8,783 nucleotides of DNA, from NCBI GenBank assembly GCA_013813135.1, contig JACCSF010000263.1, forward strand, positions 1-8,783, in the 5' to 3' direction. Below the pieces are notes generated by a model. It saw only the letters and a list, made by a program, of their open reading frames with translations, ran no database searches and had not been told where the DNA came from. This stretch comes from Thermoleophilaceae bacterium (GTDB lineage Bacteria; Actinomycetota; Thermoleophilia; Solirubrobacterales; Thermoleophilaceae). The position numbers and the translations under genes are program-made. Within the stretch, counting starts at the first letter, position 1. Each line of letters opens with the position of its first letter. Positions 1 through 6,601 of this stretch are shown here, one piece after another.

Positions 1-2
1 AG

Positions 3-290
3 GCGGTCGACCAGGGCCGCACCGACGAGCTCGTCAAGAAGGCCGACGAGACCCTCGTGCCGAGCCTGAGCGAGCTGCCGGGCTTCAGTGGCTATTACCT
101 CATCGAGGCCGGTAACGGCGTCATCAGCTCCATCGGCTTCTTCGACACCTCGGACCACGCCGACGAGTCGACCCGCGTCGCATCCAACTGGGTGCGCGAG
201 CAGAAGCTTGAGACGGCGCTGCCGAACCCGCCGAAGATCACGAGCGGCGAGGTCGTCGCCCACAAGACACGCGAGCTCGTCCAGGCCTAA
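3..290 (+). CDS. ABM-like small alpha/beta-barrel protein, 3' part (5' end outside window)
   Basis: The reading frame is open from the left edge and ends at TAA 288-290, giving 95 visible residues. It begins AVDQGRTDELVKKADETLVP, so the GTG at 57 is probably internal and the true start lies outside the window. The pattern resembles small dimeric ferredoxin-like barrel proteins of the antibiotic biosynthesis monooxygenase (ABM) superfamily: an N-terminal helix, a 'LPGFSGYYLIEAGNGVISSIGFFDT' strand-turn-strand pair, then a helix ending 'ASNWVREQKL' and a short last strand ('SGEVVAH'). Such proteins can be heme-degrading or quinol-oxidising enzymes, or have no known activity. No catalytic residues can be assigned here. 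A hairpin terminator follows, so the gene ends its own transcription unit. Family assignment is moderate and exact function is unknown. Confidence 0.7.
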   Translation, partial: AVDQGRTDELVKKADETLVPSLSELPGFSGYYLIEAGNGVISSIGFFDTSDHADESTRVASNWVREQKLETALPNPPKITSGEVVAHKTRELVQA

Positions 291-315
291 CACGGCCTGA
301 GCACTCGCGTAGGAG

Positions 316-346
316 AGAAGGCCCGCGCGAGCGGGCCTTCTTCTCT
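316..346 (+). terminator. Rho-independent-like terminator after the ABM-like gene
   Basis: An 11-bp perfect stem pairs AGAAGGCCCGC (316-326) with GCGGGCCTTCT (331-341), closed by a GCGA (GNRA-type) tetraloop at 327-330. It is followed by the pyrimidine tail TCTCT. It lies 25 bases after the stop of the upstream gene and 35 bases before the amidase start. The tail is not a pure T run, which is common in high-GC actinobacteria. Confidence 0.8.
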
Positions 347-356
347 GTCCGAAGCG

Positions 357-380
357 GATTTCGCTTAGGCTCGCGCCGCC
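357..380 (+). promoter_or_regulatory. Putative leaderless promoter of the amidase gene
   Basis: TAGGCT at 366-371 fits the actinobacterial -10 pattern TAnnnT and ends 9 bases before the ATG at 381, so transcription would start at or next to the start codon. There is no Shine-Dalgarno sequence in the spacer (CGCGCCGCC). No convincing -35 hexamer is seen. The block GATT-N4-TTAGGCTC-N8-ATG recurs with identical spacing before the metal permease gene at 8307. Confidence 0.55.
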
Positions 381-1808
381 ATGGATACCGAGCTGCTGTT
401 CCGACCGGCCACCGAGCTCGCTGCGCTGATCCGCAGCGGGGACCTGACCTCTCGGGAGCTCACAGAGGCCGCCCTCGAGCGCATCGAGGCGATGCAGTCA
501 GGCATCAATGCCTTCGTCCACATGGATCCCGACGGCGCTCTGGCCACCGCCGACGCCGTCAGCGCAGGCGACGACCGGCCCTTCGCCGGCGTCCCGATCG
601 CCGTCAAGGACACCGCCGCGGTCGCGGGCATGCCGTACACCCTCGGCTCCGACGTCTTCGGCGACTTCGTCCCCGGCCACGACGCCTTCGTGGTGCGGCG
701 GCTGCGGGAGGCCGGCTTCGTCATCGTCGGCAAGACCAACCTGCCCGAGTTCGGCATCCTGCCCGTCACCGAGCCGCGCCGCTTCGGCCCCACGCGCAAT
801 CCCTGGGACACCGAGCGCACGCCGGGCGGGTCATCGGGCGGCGCGGCGGCCGCCGTCGCGGCCGGCATGGTGCCGCTCGCTCACGGCAGCGACGGCGGCG
901 GCTCGATCCGCATCCCCGCCGCGTGCTGCGGGCTGGTCGGGTTGAAGCCCAGCCGCGGGCGGGTCTCGCGCGGCCCCGAGCAGAGCGACGACTTCCTCGT
1001 CCAGGACGGCGTGCTCACGCACACGGTCGCGGAAACCGCGGCGCTGCTGGATGTGCTGGCCGGCTACGAGGCCGGCGATGCCTCCTGGGCGCCGTCGCCT
1101 GAGGAGCCGTTCGCCGCGGCCGCGGCGCGCGAGCCGGGCCGGCTGCGGATCGGCGTGACCACCACGGCGCCGATCGATGCGCGGCTCGATCCGCTCTGCG
1201 GGCGCGCCGTCGGCGACGCCGCCGAGTTGCTGGGGTCTCTCGGCCACGAGGTGGAGGAGGTCGAGGCGCCCTGGGCCGGCCAGAACCTGCTGGAGGTCTT
1301 CACGATGGTGTTCGGCACGCCGATCGCGATGGGCCTGTTCTTCGGAGCCCAGGTGACCGGCCGCGAGCCGGCCGAAGAGCTGGTGGAGGCGCTGTCCTGG
1401 ACGATCTGGCAGGGCATCCACCAGCGCAACGCGCTCGACTACCTGCTTGCCCGCACCCAGCTCGGGGCGTTCTCTCGCGCGATCGTGGCGCTCTGGGACG
1501 AGTACGACGTGGTGGTCACCCCGGCCCTCGCACAACGCCCGGTGCGCATCGGCGAGATCGATTCGTGCAGCGAAGAGCCCTGGGAGGACTTCCGCCGCTC
1601 GGGCGAGTTCACGCCCTACACGGCGATCTTCAACGTGACGGGACAACCCGCGATCTCGCTGCCCCTGTTCCACGGCGAGGACGGCCTGCCGCTCGGTGCC
1701 CAGCTGGCCGGAAGGCCGGCGGGCGAAGGCCAACTGCTCGCCCTGGCCGCGCAGCTCGAAGCCGCGCGGCCGTGGGCAGAGCGGCGGCCGGAGCAGGCGC
1801 CGACCTAG
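381..1808 (+). CDS. Amidase signature (AS) family hydrolase
   Basis: Complete 475-residue protein of the amidase-signature family, which hydrolyses amide (sometimes ester) bonds. The Ser-cisSer-Lys triad is visible: Lys76 in GVPIAVKDT, Ser151 in PGGSSGG and nucleophile Ser175 in GSDGGGSIRIPA. The intervals (75 and 24 residues) equal those of the triad in fatty acid amide hydrolase. The glycine-rich GSDGGGS form, in place of the GSDTGGS of GatA, and the absence of gatB/gatC neighbours argue against the Glu-tRNA amidotransferase subunit. It looks more like the general amidase / 6-aminohexanoate-cyclic-dimer hydrolase-like branch; the substrate cannot be read from sequence. No signal peptide is apparent, so it is probably cytoplasmic. 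The ATG at 381 fits the family N-terminus and a leaderless promoter. It is a single-gene unit, convergent with the Nudix gene. Confidence 0.9.
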   Translation: MDTELLFRPATELAALIRSGDLTSRELTEAALERIEAMQSGINAFVHMDPDGALATADAVSAGDDRPFAGVPIAVKDTAAVAGMPYTLGSDVFGDFVPGHDAFVVRRLREAGFVIVGKTNLPEFGILPVTEPRRFGPTRNPWDTERTPGGSSGGAAAAVAAGMVPLAHGSDGGGSIRIPAACCGLVGLKPSRGRVSRGPEQSDDFLVQDGVLTHTVAETAALLDVLAGYEAGDASWAPSPEEPFAAAAAREPGRLRIGVTTTAPIDARLDPLCGRAVGDAAELLGSLGHEVEEVEAPWAGQNLLEVFTMVFGTPIAMGLFFGAQVTGREPAEELVEALSWTIWQGIHQRNALDYLLARTQLGAFSRAIVALWDEYDVVVTPALAQRPVRIGEIDSCSEEPWEDFRRSGEFTPYTAIFNVTGQPAISLPLFHGEDGLPLGAQLAGRPAGEGQLLALAAQLEAARPWAERRPEQAPT

Positions 1809-1814
1809 CCGAAA

Positions 1815-1833
1815 GCGGGGGCCCACCCCCCGC
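1815..1833. terminator. Possible bidirectional terminator hairpin between convergent genes
   Basis: GCGGGGG (1815-1821) can pair with CCCCCGC (1827-1833) around a 5-base loop. It sits in the 41-base gap between the amidase stop and the Nudix stop, which face each other. There is no T tract on either side, so termination strength is uncertain; the position is the main support. Confidence 0.45.
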
Positions 1834-1849
1834 CAAGGACGCGCCGCGC

Positions 1850-2239
1850 TTACCGAGCGGCGGCCGCGGCGAGCACCCCTTTGTCGCGGTCGTACGTCAG
1901 CAGCTCCGCGGCGTCGGCAGGCGACAGCCATCGCAACTCATCGACCTCGTCGTTCGGCTCGAAGCCGGAGTCGGATTCGACGGACATCAGCCAGTACCGC
2001 ACCTCCTTTGGCCGCCCGCACACCTCGTAGAAAGCCACCGGCAGCGGCCGAACCAGCGAACAGCGCAACCCCGTCTCCTCCCGAACCTCCCGCAGGGCCG
2101 CGTCCTCAAACGACTCGTCCGGCTCCAGCTTGCCTTTTGGCAGCGTCCAGTCGTCGTAGCGCGGCCGGTGCACCACGGCCACCAGACCATCGTCGCGCGC
2201 CACCACCCCGCCCGCGGCCTGAACCTCAGACGAGGGCAT
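1850..2239 (-). CDS. Nudix (MutT-like) hydrolase
   Basis: 129-residue single-domain Nudix protein, a Mg2+-dependent pyrophosphatase of nucleoside diphosphate-linked substrates. The Nudix box GX5EX7REUXEEXGU is complete: Gly36, Glu42 and REVREETGL at 50-58. The preceding 'VVHRPRYDDWTLPKGKL' resembles the N-terminal domain of mycobacterial MutT1 (8-oxo-dGTP / dinucleoside polyphosphate hydrolase), but the C-terminal histidine-phosphatase domain of MutT1 is absent. The exact substrate is inference. The ATG at 2239 lies 14 bases inside the 3' end of thrB, so it is the last gene of the lysA-hom-thrC-thrB operon and probably translationally coupled. The last residues (VLAAAAAR) are low complexity. 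The stop TAA faces the amidase stop. Confidence 0.88.
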   Translation of the reverse strand: MPSSEVQAAGGVVARDDGLVAVVHRPRYDDWTLPKGKLEPDESFEDAALREVREETGLRCSLVRPLPVAFYEVCGRPKEVRYWLMSVESDSGFEPNDEVDELRWLSPADAAELLTYDRDKGVLAAAAAR

Positions 2240-3083
2240 TCACGTCCGCCCCGCCCGGCGCGAACGTCACCCGCCGCACCTCGCACTCGGCGGCCTCGCC
2301 GCGCAGCCGCCCCACCAGCGCTCCCGTCTGTTCCCAGTGAGACCAGAAGAGCACGGTCGGCCCGGCCCCCGAGATCGTCGCTCCCACCGCGCCCAGCTCC
2401 TCCGCCCGCTCGACCAGCTCCATCGAGCTCGGATACAGCGCCCGCCGGCGCGGCTGATGGAGCGCGTCGTGCAGCCCGCGCCCGATCAATGAGAAATCCC
2501 CCTCGGCGAGTCCGAGCACCAGCAGCGAGGCGCGCCCCACGTTGTGCACCGCGTCGGCCAGGGGCACCTCCGCGGGCAGCGCCCCCCGCGCCTCCGCAGT
2601 GATCACCTGCGACGGCGGTATCACCAGCACCCCCTCCAGGCCGGCCGGTGGCTCGACCCGCACCGGCTGTTCGCCACCCACGCAGATGACGAAACCGCCC
2701 AGCAACGCCGCGGCGACATTGTCCGGGTGCCCCTCGAGCTCGTGAGCCAGCTCGAACAGCGGTGCGTCCAGCTCGTACATGTGGTCGGCCGCGCACAGCC
2801 CCGCCACGAGCGCCGCGGCGCTCGACCCAAGCCCGGCGGCCGCCGGGATCGCCGAGCGGATCGAGAAGCTCACGTCGTCGGCGAGATGGAGGCGCTCGAA
2901 CGCCCGCACGCACAGATTGCTGCGATCGCAGGGCACCCCCGGCACGTCGCATTCCACAGAGAACGACCCGGTCTCCTCGACCCCCAGCTCGAGCTCGATC
3001 CCGAGCGCCGCCGCCAGGACGTCGTAGCCGGGGCCGAGGTTCGCCGACGAGGCCGGCACGCGAACGACCCGCCGCCGGTTCAC
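2226..3083 (-). CDS. thrB: Homoserine kinase (GHMP family)
   Basis: 285-residue cytosolic kinase that phosphorylates L-homoserine with ATP to O-phosphohomoserine, the substrate of the adjacent threonine synthase. The three GHMP motifs are present in order: N-terminal VPASSANLGPGYD (9-21), the ATP-binding glycine/serine loop PAAAGLGSSAAA (80-91) and C-terminal GATISGAGPTV (234-244). Length is normal for the family. I chose the GTG at 3083: it forms a GTGA overlap with the thrC stop, has GGAGGAGG 10 bases upstream, and places the conserved VPASSANLG motif at the usual distance from the N-terminus. The frame stays open far upstream (to about 3956) through the body of thrC, but that extension is antisense-like low-complexity Arg/Gly sequence and is not coding. 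Confidence 0.96.
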   Translation of the reverse strand: MNRRRVVRVPASSANLGPGYDVLAAALGIELELGVEETGSFSVECDVPGVPCDRSNLCVRAFERLHLADDVSFSIRSAIPAAAGLGSSAAALVAGLCAADHMYELDAPLFELAHELEGHPDNVAAALLGGFVICVGGEQPVRVEPPAGLEGVLVIPPSQVITAEARGALPAEVPLADAVHNVGRASLLVLGLAEGDFSLIGRGLHDALHQPRRRALYPSSMELVERAEELGAVGATISGAGPTVLFWSHWEQTGALVGRLRGEAAECEVRRVTFAPGGADVNALV

Positions 3084-4072
3084 CCGAGCACGGCCTCCTC
3101 CACGCTCCCGATGTCGGGCTCGCACGGGACCACGGACCCGGCGCGGTTCATCGCCGTCTGCGGATCCTTCAACCCGTGGCCGGTGAGCACGCACACCACG
3201 CGCCCCTCGGCGCCGTACTTGAGCAGCCCGGCCACCGACGCCGCCGACGCCGGCTCGCAGAACACGCCCTCGCGCGCGCCCAGCAGCGAGTAGGCGTCGA
3301 GGATCTCCGCGTCGGACACGGCGCGCACCTCGCCGCGAGAGGAGGTGAACGCGTTCATCGCGTCCTCCCAGCGCGCGGGATTTCCGATCCTGATTGCGGA
3401 CGCCACCGTCTCCGGGGACTCCACGGGCGCGCCCTGCACCAGCGGGGCGGCTCCCTCGGCCTGATAGCCGTGCAGGCGCGGCGCCTCCCCGTACTCCTGG
3501 AATCCCTTCCACCAGGACGTCACGTTGCCGGCGTTGCCGACCGGGATGCAGAGCACGTCGGGCGCCTCGCCGAACTCGTCGCAGACCTCGAAAGCGCCGG
3601 TCTTCTGCCCCTCGATGCGGAAGTCGTTCACCGAGTTGACGAGCGCGATCGGGTGCCGCCGCGCCAGCTCGCGGACCAGCGCGAGCGCCTCGTCGAAGTT
3701 GCCGCGCAGCGCAATCACCCGCGCGCCATGCATCAGCGCCTGGGCCAGCTTGCCGGTGGCGATCTTGCCCTCGGGGACGATCACCGCGCCACGCAGCCCG
3801 GCCCGGGCCGCATAGGCGGCGGCACTGGCGGCGGTGTTGCCGGTGGAGGCGCAGACGATCGCCTCGGCGCCCTCCGCGATCGCAGCGCTCACCGCCACCG
3901 TCATGCCGCGGTCCTTGAACGATCCGGTCGGGTTGGCGCCCTCGAGCTTGAGCCAAACGTCGGCTCCGGTCAGCTCCGACAGCCTCGGGGCCGGCACGAG
4001 CGGCGTGTCCCCCTCGCCCATCGTCACCAGCGGGTCGGCGGGCAACCGCTCGTGGTAGCGCCAGAGACTCAG
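3080..4072 (-). CDS. thrC: Threonine synthase, probable CTG start
   Basis: PLP enzyme that converts O-phosphohomoserine to L-threonine, last step of the pathway. With the proposed CTG start it has 330 residues. The PLP lysine is Lys53 in NPTGSFKDRGM, the phosphate-binding loop is GNAGN (179-183), and 'CASTGNTAASAAAY' (about 75-88) and 'LVNSVNDFRIEGQKT' (about 144-158) are typical of actinobacterial ThrC. The first standard start in the frame is TTG at 4045, but it would remove SLWRYHER, which matches the family N-terminus (compare 'EEYRDRLP' of Streptomyces ThrC), and it has no Shine-Dalgarno. CTG at 4072 has GAGGAG five bases upstream and overlaps the hom stop as CTGA. No ATG, GTG or TTG was found in this frame for at least 30 codons upstream. 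If CTG is not used, the protein is 321 residues (3080-4045). Confidence 0.95.
   Translation of the reverse strand: MSLWRYHERLPADPLVTMGEGDTPLVPAPRLSELTGADVWLKLEGANPTGSFKDRGMTVAVSAAIAEGAEAIVCASTGNTAASAAAYAARAGLRGAVIVPEGKIATGKLAQALMHGARVIALRGNFDEALALVRELARRHPIALVNSVNDFRIEGQKTGAFEVCDEFGEAPDVLCIPVGNAGNVTSWWKGFQEYGEAPRLHGYQAEGAAPLVQGAPVESPETVASAIRIGNPARWEDAMNAFTSSRGEVRAVSDAEILDAYSLLGAREGVFCEPASAASVAGLLKYGAEGRVVCVLTGHGLKDPQTAMNRAGSVVPCEPDIGSVEEAVLG
3094..3101 (-). promoter_or_regulatory. Shine-Dalgarno sequence of thrB inside thrC
   Basis: GGAGGAGG on the minus strand lies in the last codons of thrC and ends 10 bases before the GTG start of thrB. Together with the GTGA overlap it supports the GTG at 3083 as the start and translational coupling with thrC. 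Confidence 0.65.
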
Positions 4073-5292
4073 AAGGTCTCCTCGATCACGCGGATCACGC
4101 GCGGCGGCTCGCGTACGAAGTCGAGGCGCGACAGGAGGTCGACAGCGGCGCGGAACTTCGACTCCAGCACCGGGTGCATGACCATGACCAGCCGCGCCTC
4201 CTCGCCCAGGCCCTTCTGCACCACCGACCTGATCGACACGTCCTGCATCCCGAGGATCTCGGCGACCTGGGCCAGCACGCCCGGCCGGTCCGCGACCTCG
4301 AGGTGGAGATAGAAGGAGAACTCGATGTCGGTGACGATCGGCTGCTCCACCGCCGGGGGCGGCAGCGAGGGCGGCGGGATCATGGCCGAGACCACGTCGC
4401 CGAGGACGGCGCTCGCCGTCTGGATGCCGCCCGCGCCGGGGCCGCTCAGCGTGATCTCGGTGATCGCCGGCGACTCGATCGTGACCGCGTTGAACGCGCC
4501 GTTGACGCTCGCCAGCGGGTGGTCGGCGTAGAGGAAGGCGGGATGCACGTGCACCGCCACGCCGCCGTTGATCCGCTCGGCGGAGCCGATCAGCTTGAGC
4601 GACAGGCCCAGCTCGCTGGCGTAGGCGATGTCGTCGGCGGTGATGCGCTCGATCCCCTCGTAGCTGACCTGGTCGAGCCGTACGGCCGCGCCGAAGGCGA
4701 GCCGGGCCAGGATCGCCATCTTGGCGGCGGCGTCCTTTCCGGTCACGTCCTCGGTCGGGTCGGCCTCCGCGTAGCCCATCTCCTGGGCCTCGCGCAGCGC
4801 CTCGTCGTAGGAGGCGCCGGTTGCGGCCATCTGGGTGAGGATGTAGTTCGTCGTCCCGTTGACGATCCCGTGGACGCGCTCGATATGGGCGGCGGCGAGC
4901 GTCTCGGCCATGACCCGGATCGCGGGCACAACGCCGGCGACGGCACCCTCGAAGCGCAGCTGCACTCCGCCGCGGCGCGCCGCGTCGAAGACCTCCTCGC
5001 CGTGCTGGGAGAGCAGCTGCTTGTTGGCTGTGACCACGTGGCGACCGCCCTCGAGCGCGCGCAGCACGTAGTCGCGCGCGGGGTCGGTCCCGCCAATCAA
5101 CTCGACGATCAGGTCGCTGCGCTCGAGTAGGTCGCCGAAGTCGCCCTGGCTGCGAGTGAGCACGCCGGAGAGCTCGGGGCGCAGGCCGACCTCCGCCTCG
5201 ATCGCGCCGGCGCGCTCCTCGAGCAGCTCGGCGAAGGCCGAGCCGACCGTGCCGTGGCCCAGCAGGCCGATCCGAAAGGGGTCAGACGTCAC
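4069..5292 (-). CDS. hom: Homoserine dehydrogenase with C-terminal ACT domain
   Basis: 407-residue enzyme that reduces aspartate-4-semialdehyde to homoserine with NAD(P)H, the branch point from lysine to threonine/methionine. Domains: Rossmann fold starting with IGLLGHGTVGSAF (8-20), catalytic domain with TANKQLL (Lys91), GIVNGTTNYIL (142-152) and the family signature GYAEADPTEDVTGKDAAAK (173-191). Glu176, Asp187 and Lys191 align with the catalytic Glu208, Asp219 and Lys223 of the yeast enzyme. A C-terminal ACT domain starts near FYLHLEVADRPGVLAQVAEIL (327-347), which in this family usually mediates threonine feedback inhibition. No aspartokinase domain is fused. The GTG start at 5292 lies 11 bases inside lysA and places the Rossmann motif correctly; no strong Shine-Dalgarno is seen. 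The stop TGA overlaps the proposed CTG start of thrC. Confidence 0.97.
   Translation of the reverse strand: MTSDPFRIGLLGHGTVGSAFAELLEERAGAIEAEVGLRPELSGVLTRSQGDFGDLLERSDLIVELIGGTDPARDYVLRALEGGRHVVTANKQLLSQHGEEVFDAARRGGVQLRFEGAVAGVVPAIRVMAETLAAAHIERVHGIVNGTTNYILTQMAATGASYDEALREAQEMGYAEADPTEDVTGKDAAAKMAILARLAFGAAVRLDQVSYEGIERITADDIAYASELGLSLKLIGSAERINGGVAVHVHPAFLYADHPLASVNGAFNAVTIESPAITEITLSGPGAGGIQTASAVLGDVVSAMIPPPSLPPPAVEQPIVTDIEFSFYLHLEVADRPGVLAQVAEILGMQDVSIRSVVQKGLGEEARLVMVMHPVLESKFRAAVDLLSRLDFVREPPRVIRVIEETF
4078..4083 (-). promoter_or_regulatory. Shine-Dalgarno sequence supporting the CTG start of thrC
   Basis: GAGGAG on the minus strand (two Glu codons near the hom C-terminus) is separated from CTG 4072-4070 by ACCTT, an ideal 5-base spacing. 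The alternative TTG at 4045 has only CACGAGCGG immediately upstream. This site decides between the two starts. Confidence 0.6.
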
Positions 5293-6514
5293 GGCGCGTG
5301 AGGTCGTCGTAGGTCTCGCGGCGCACGACCACGCGCGCGTCGCCGTCCTTGCAGAAGATCACCGGCGGGCGCAGCAACGCGTTGTAGTTGTTCGCCATTG
5401 CGTGTCCGTAGGCCCCGGTGGCGGGGGTTACGAGCACGTCACCGGGGCGCGGGTCGTCGAGCAGCGCGTCGCGCACCAGGATGTCGCCCGACTCGCAATG
5501 CATGCCGGCGATCGTGACCTGGTCGCCGCCGCCGAAGCGATCGGCGATCTCCGCCTCGTAGCGTGCGCCGTACAGCATCGGGCGCAGGTTGTCGGACATG
5601 CCGCCGTCCACCGCCACGTAGGTGCGGACGCCCGGGATCCGCTTGACGGTGCCGACCGTGTAGATCGTGACCCCCGCGCTGCCGACCAGCGAGCGCCCCG
5701 GCTCGCAGAGCACGGTCACGCCCTCGAACGCGTGGCGTAGCAGGGCGTCCACGTACTCCTCGATCGCCGGCGGCCGCTGATCGCGCGTGTACGCGATGCC
5801 GAGGCCGCCGCCGAGATTCAGCAGCGGCCAGTCGCCCATGTCGACCAGGACCTCGGCCAGCCGCTCGAAGGCCTCCAGCTCGAACACCTGCGAGCCGATA
5901 TGCGCGTGCAGGCCGTCGAGCTGGAGCCCCGCCTCGGCGCACGCGGCGACGGCGCGAGGCACGTCGTCCAGCCCGAAGCCGAACTTGGAGTCCTCCTGGC
6001 CGGTCTGTATGTACGAGTGGGTCGACGGCTTGATGCCGGGCGTGACGCGCACCAGCACACGCGCCTCGCGCCCGCGCAGACGGTCGATCTCGTCGAAGGA
6101 ATCCACGACGATGTGGCCCACCCCCGCCTCGAGCGCGTCGTCGAGATCGGCCGGCGTCTTGTTGTTGCCGTGCATGTAGATGAGCTCCGGCTCGAAACCG
6201 CCGGCCAGGGCGAGGTGAAGCTCGCCCGCGCTGGCCACGTCGGTGGACAGGCCCTCCTCGGCGAACAGCCGGTAGACGGCCGTGCAGGGAAACGCCTTGC
6301 TCGCGTAGATCACCTCGAAGCGCTCGATGCGCGCTCTGAAGGCCTCGAGGTAGGCACGCGACCGGGCGCGCATGTCGTCCTCGGCGTACACGTAGGCCGG
6401 CGTGCCGAACTCGCGCGCGAGCTCGACGACGTCGCAGCCGCCGACCTCGAGCCGGCCCTGCTCGTTCAGGCGTGAGCCCAGGGGATAGACATGCGAAACC
6501 GCCACCGCCGCCAT
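5282..6514 (-). CDS. lysA: Diaminopimelate decarboxylase
   Basis: 410-residue PLP enzyme (alanine-racemase-like TIM barrel, group IV decarboxylase) that decarboxylates meso-diaminopimelate to L-lysine. Visible sites: PLP Lys73 in VIYASKAFPC, HIGSQ (205-209), the phosphate-binding glycine loop NLGGGLGIAY (233-242), EPGR (271-274) and the catalytic cysteine in CESGD (340-344). YGAYGHAMANNYN-like C-terminal sequence (here TGAYGHAMANNYN) is typical. First gene of the lysA-hom-thrC-thrB-Nudix operon; its TGA lies 11 bases inside hom. The ATG at 6514 is preceded by a -10-like CATAAT eight bases upstream and no Shine-Dalgarno, which suggests a leaderless mRNA. There is no room for a lysine riboswitch or T-box, so RNA-leader attenuation can be excluded at this promoter. 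Confidence 0.97.
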   Translation of the reverse strand: MAAVAVSHVYPLGSRLNEQGRLEVGGCDVVELAREFGTPAYVYAEDDMRARSRAYLEAFRARIERFEVIYASKAFPCTAVYRLFAEEGLSTDVASAGELHLALAGGFEPELIYMHGNNKTPADLDDALEAGVGHIVVDSFDEIDRLRGREARVLVRVTPGIKPSTHSYIQTGQEDSKFGFGLDDVPRAVAACAEAGLQLDGLHAHIGSQVFELEAFERLAEVLVDMGDWPLLNLGGGLGIAYTRDQRPPAIEEYVDALLRHAFEGVTVLCEPGRSLVGSAGVTIYTVGTVKRIPGVRTYVAVDGGMSDNLRPMLYGARYEAEIADRFGGGDQVTIAGMHCESGDILVRDALLDDPRPGDVLVTPATGAYGHAMANNYNALLRPPVIFCKDGDARVVVRRETYDDLTRRDV

Positions 6515-6528
6515 GCGCGGCGATTATG
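6515..6528 (-). promoter_or_regulatory. Putative leaderless promoter of the lysA operon
   Basis: On the minus strand CATAAT (6528-6523) matches five of six bases of the TATAAT -10 consensus and is followed by the 8-base spacer CGCCGCGC and then the lysA ATG. Transcription would start about at the start codon. No clear -35 element is found in the GC-rich sequence upstream. It is one of few AT-rich spots in the 87-base divergent gap. Confidence 0.5.
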
Positions 6529-6586
6529 AAGCAGCGCGCCGGGCGGCCGGGCGCCGCGCCCGCACGGCCGTAGCGGCCCGGCCTGC

Positions 6587-6601
6587 GATGATCGCCGCCC
6601 G
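6587..6601 (+). promoter_or_regulatory. Putative leaderless promoter of the alpha/beta hydrolase gene
   Basis: TGC-GATGAT (6584-6592) reads as an extended -10 element, with GATGAT four of six against TATAAT, followed by the 9-base spacer CGCCGCCCG and the ATG at 6602. There is no Shine-Dalgarno. The spacer is nearly the same as that of the divergent lysA promoter. Weak hexamer, so modest confidence. Confidence 0.35.

Noticed and set aside
831..1931. 366-codon minus-strand open frame opposite the amidase gene
   Set aside because: The amidase on the other strand has a full catalytic triad with family spacing; the antisense frame is low-complexity Arg/Ala/Gly.
3084..3956. Long upstream extension of the thrB frame (open to about 3956)
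   Set aside because: It overlaps the well-conserved thrC in another frame, encodes Arg/Gly-rich sequence without motifs, and the GHMP kinase N-terminus begins at 3083 with a good Shine-Dalgarno.
2762..4312. 516-codon plus-strand open frame across thrB, thrC and hom
   Set aside because: It is antisense to three confidently identified genes and has the Arg/Pro/His-rich composition expected of a shadow frame in high-GC DNA.
6564..6571. ACGGCCGT palindrome in the lysA/hydrolase gap as an operator
   Set aside because: Eight-base GC palindromes are expected by chance in such GC-rich sequence; no flanking symmetry or second copy was found.
6515..6601. Lysine riboswitch or T-box leader upstream of lysA
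   Set aside because: The divergent gap is 87 bases and shared by two promoters, and the lysA -10 sits eight bases from the ATG, leaving no leader RNA.
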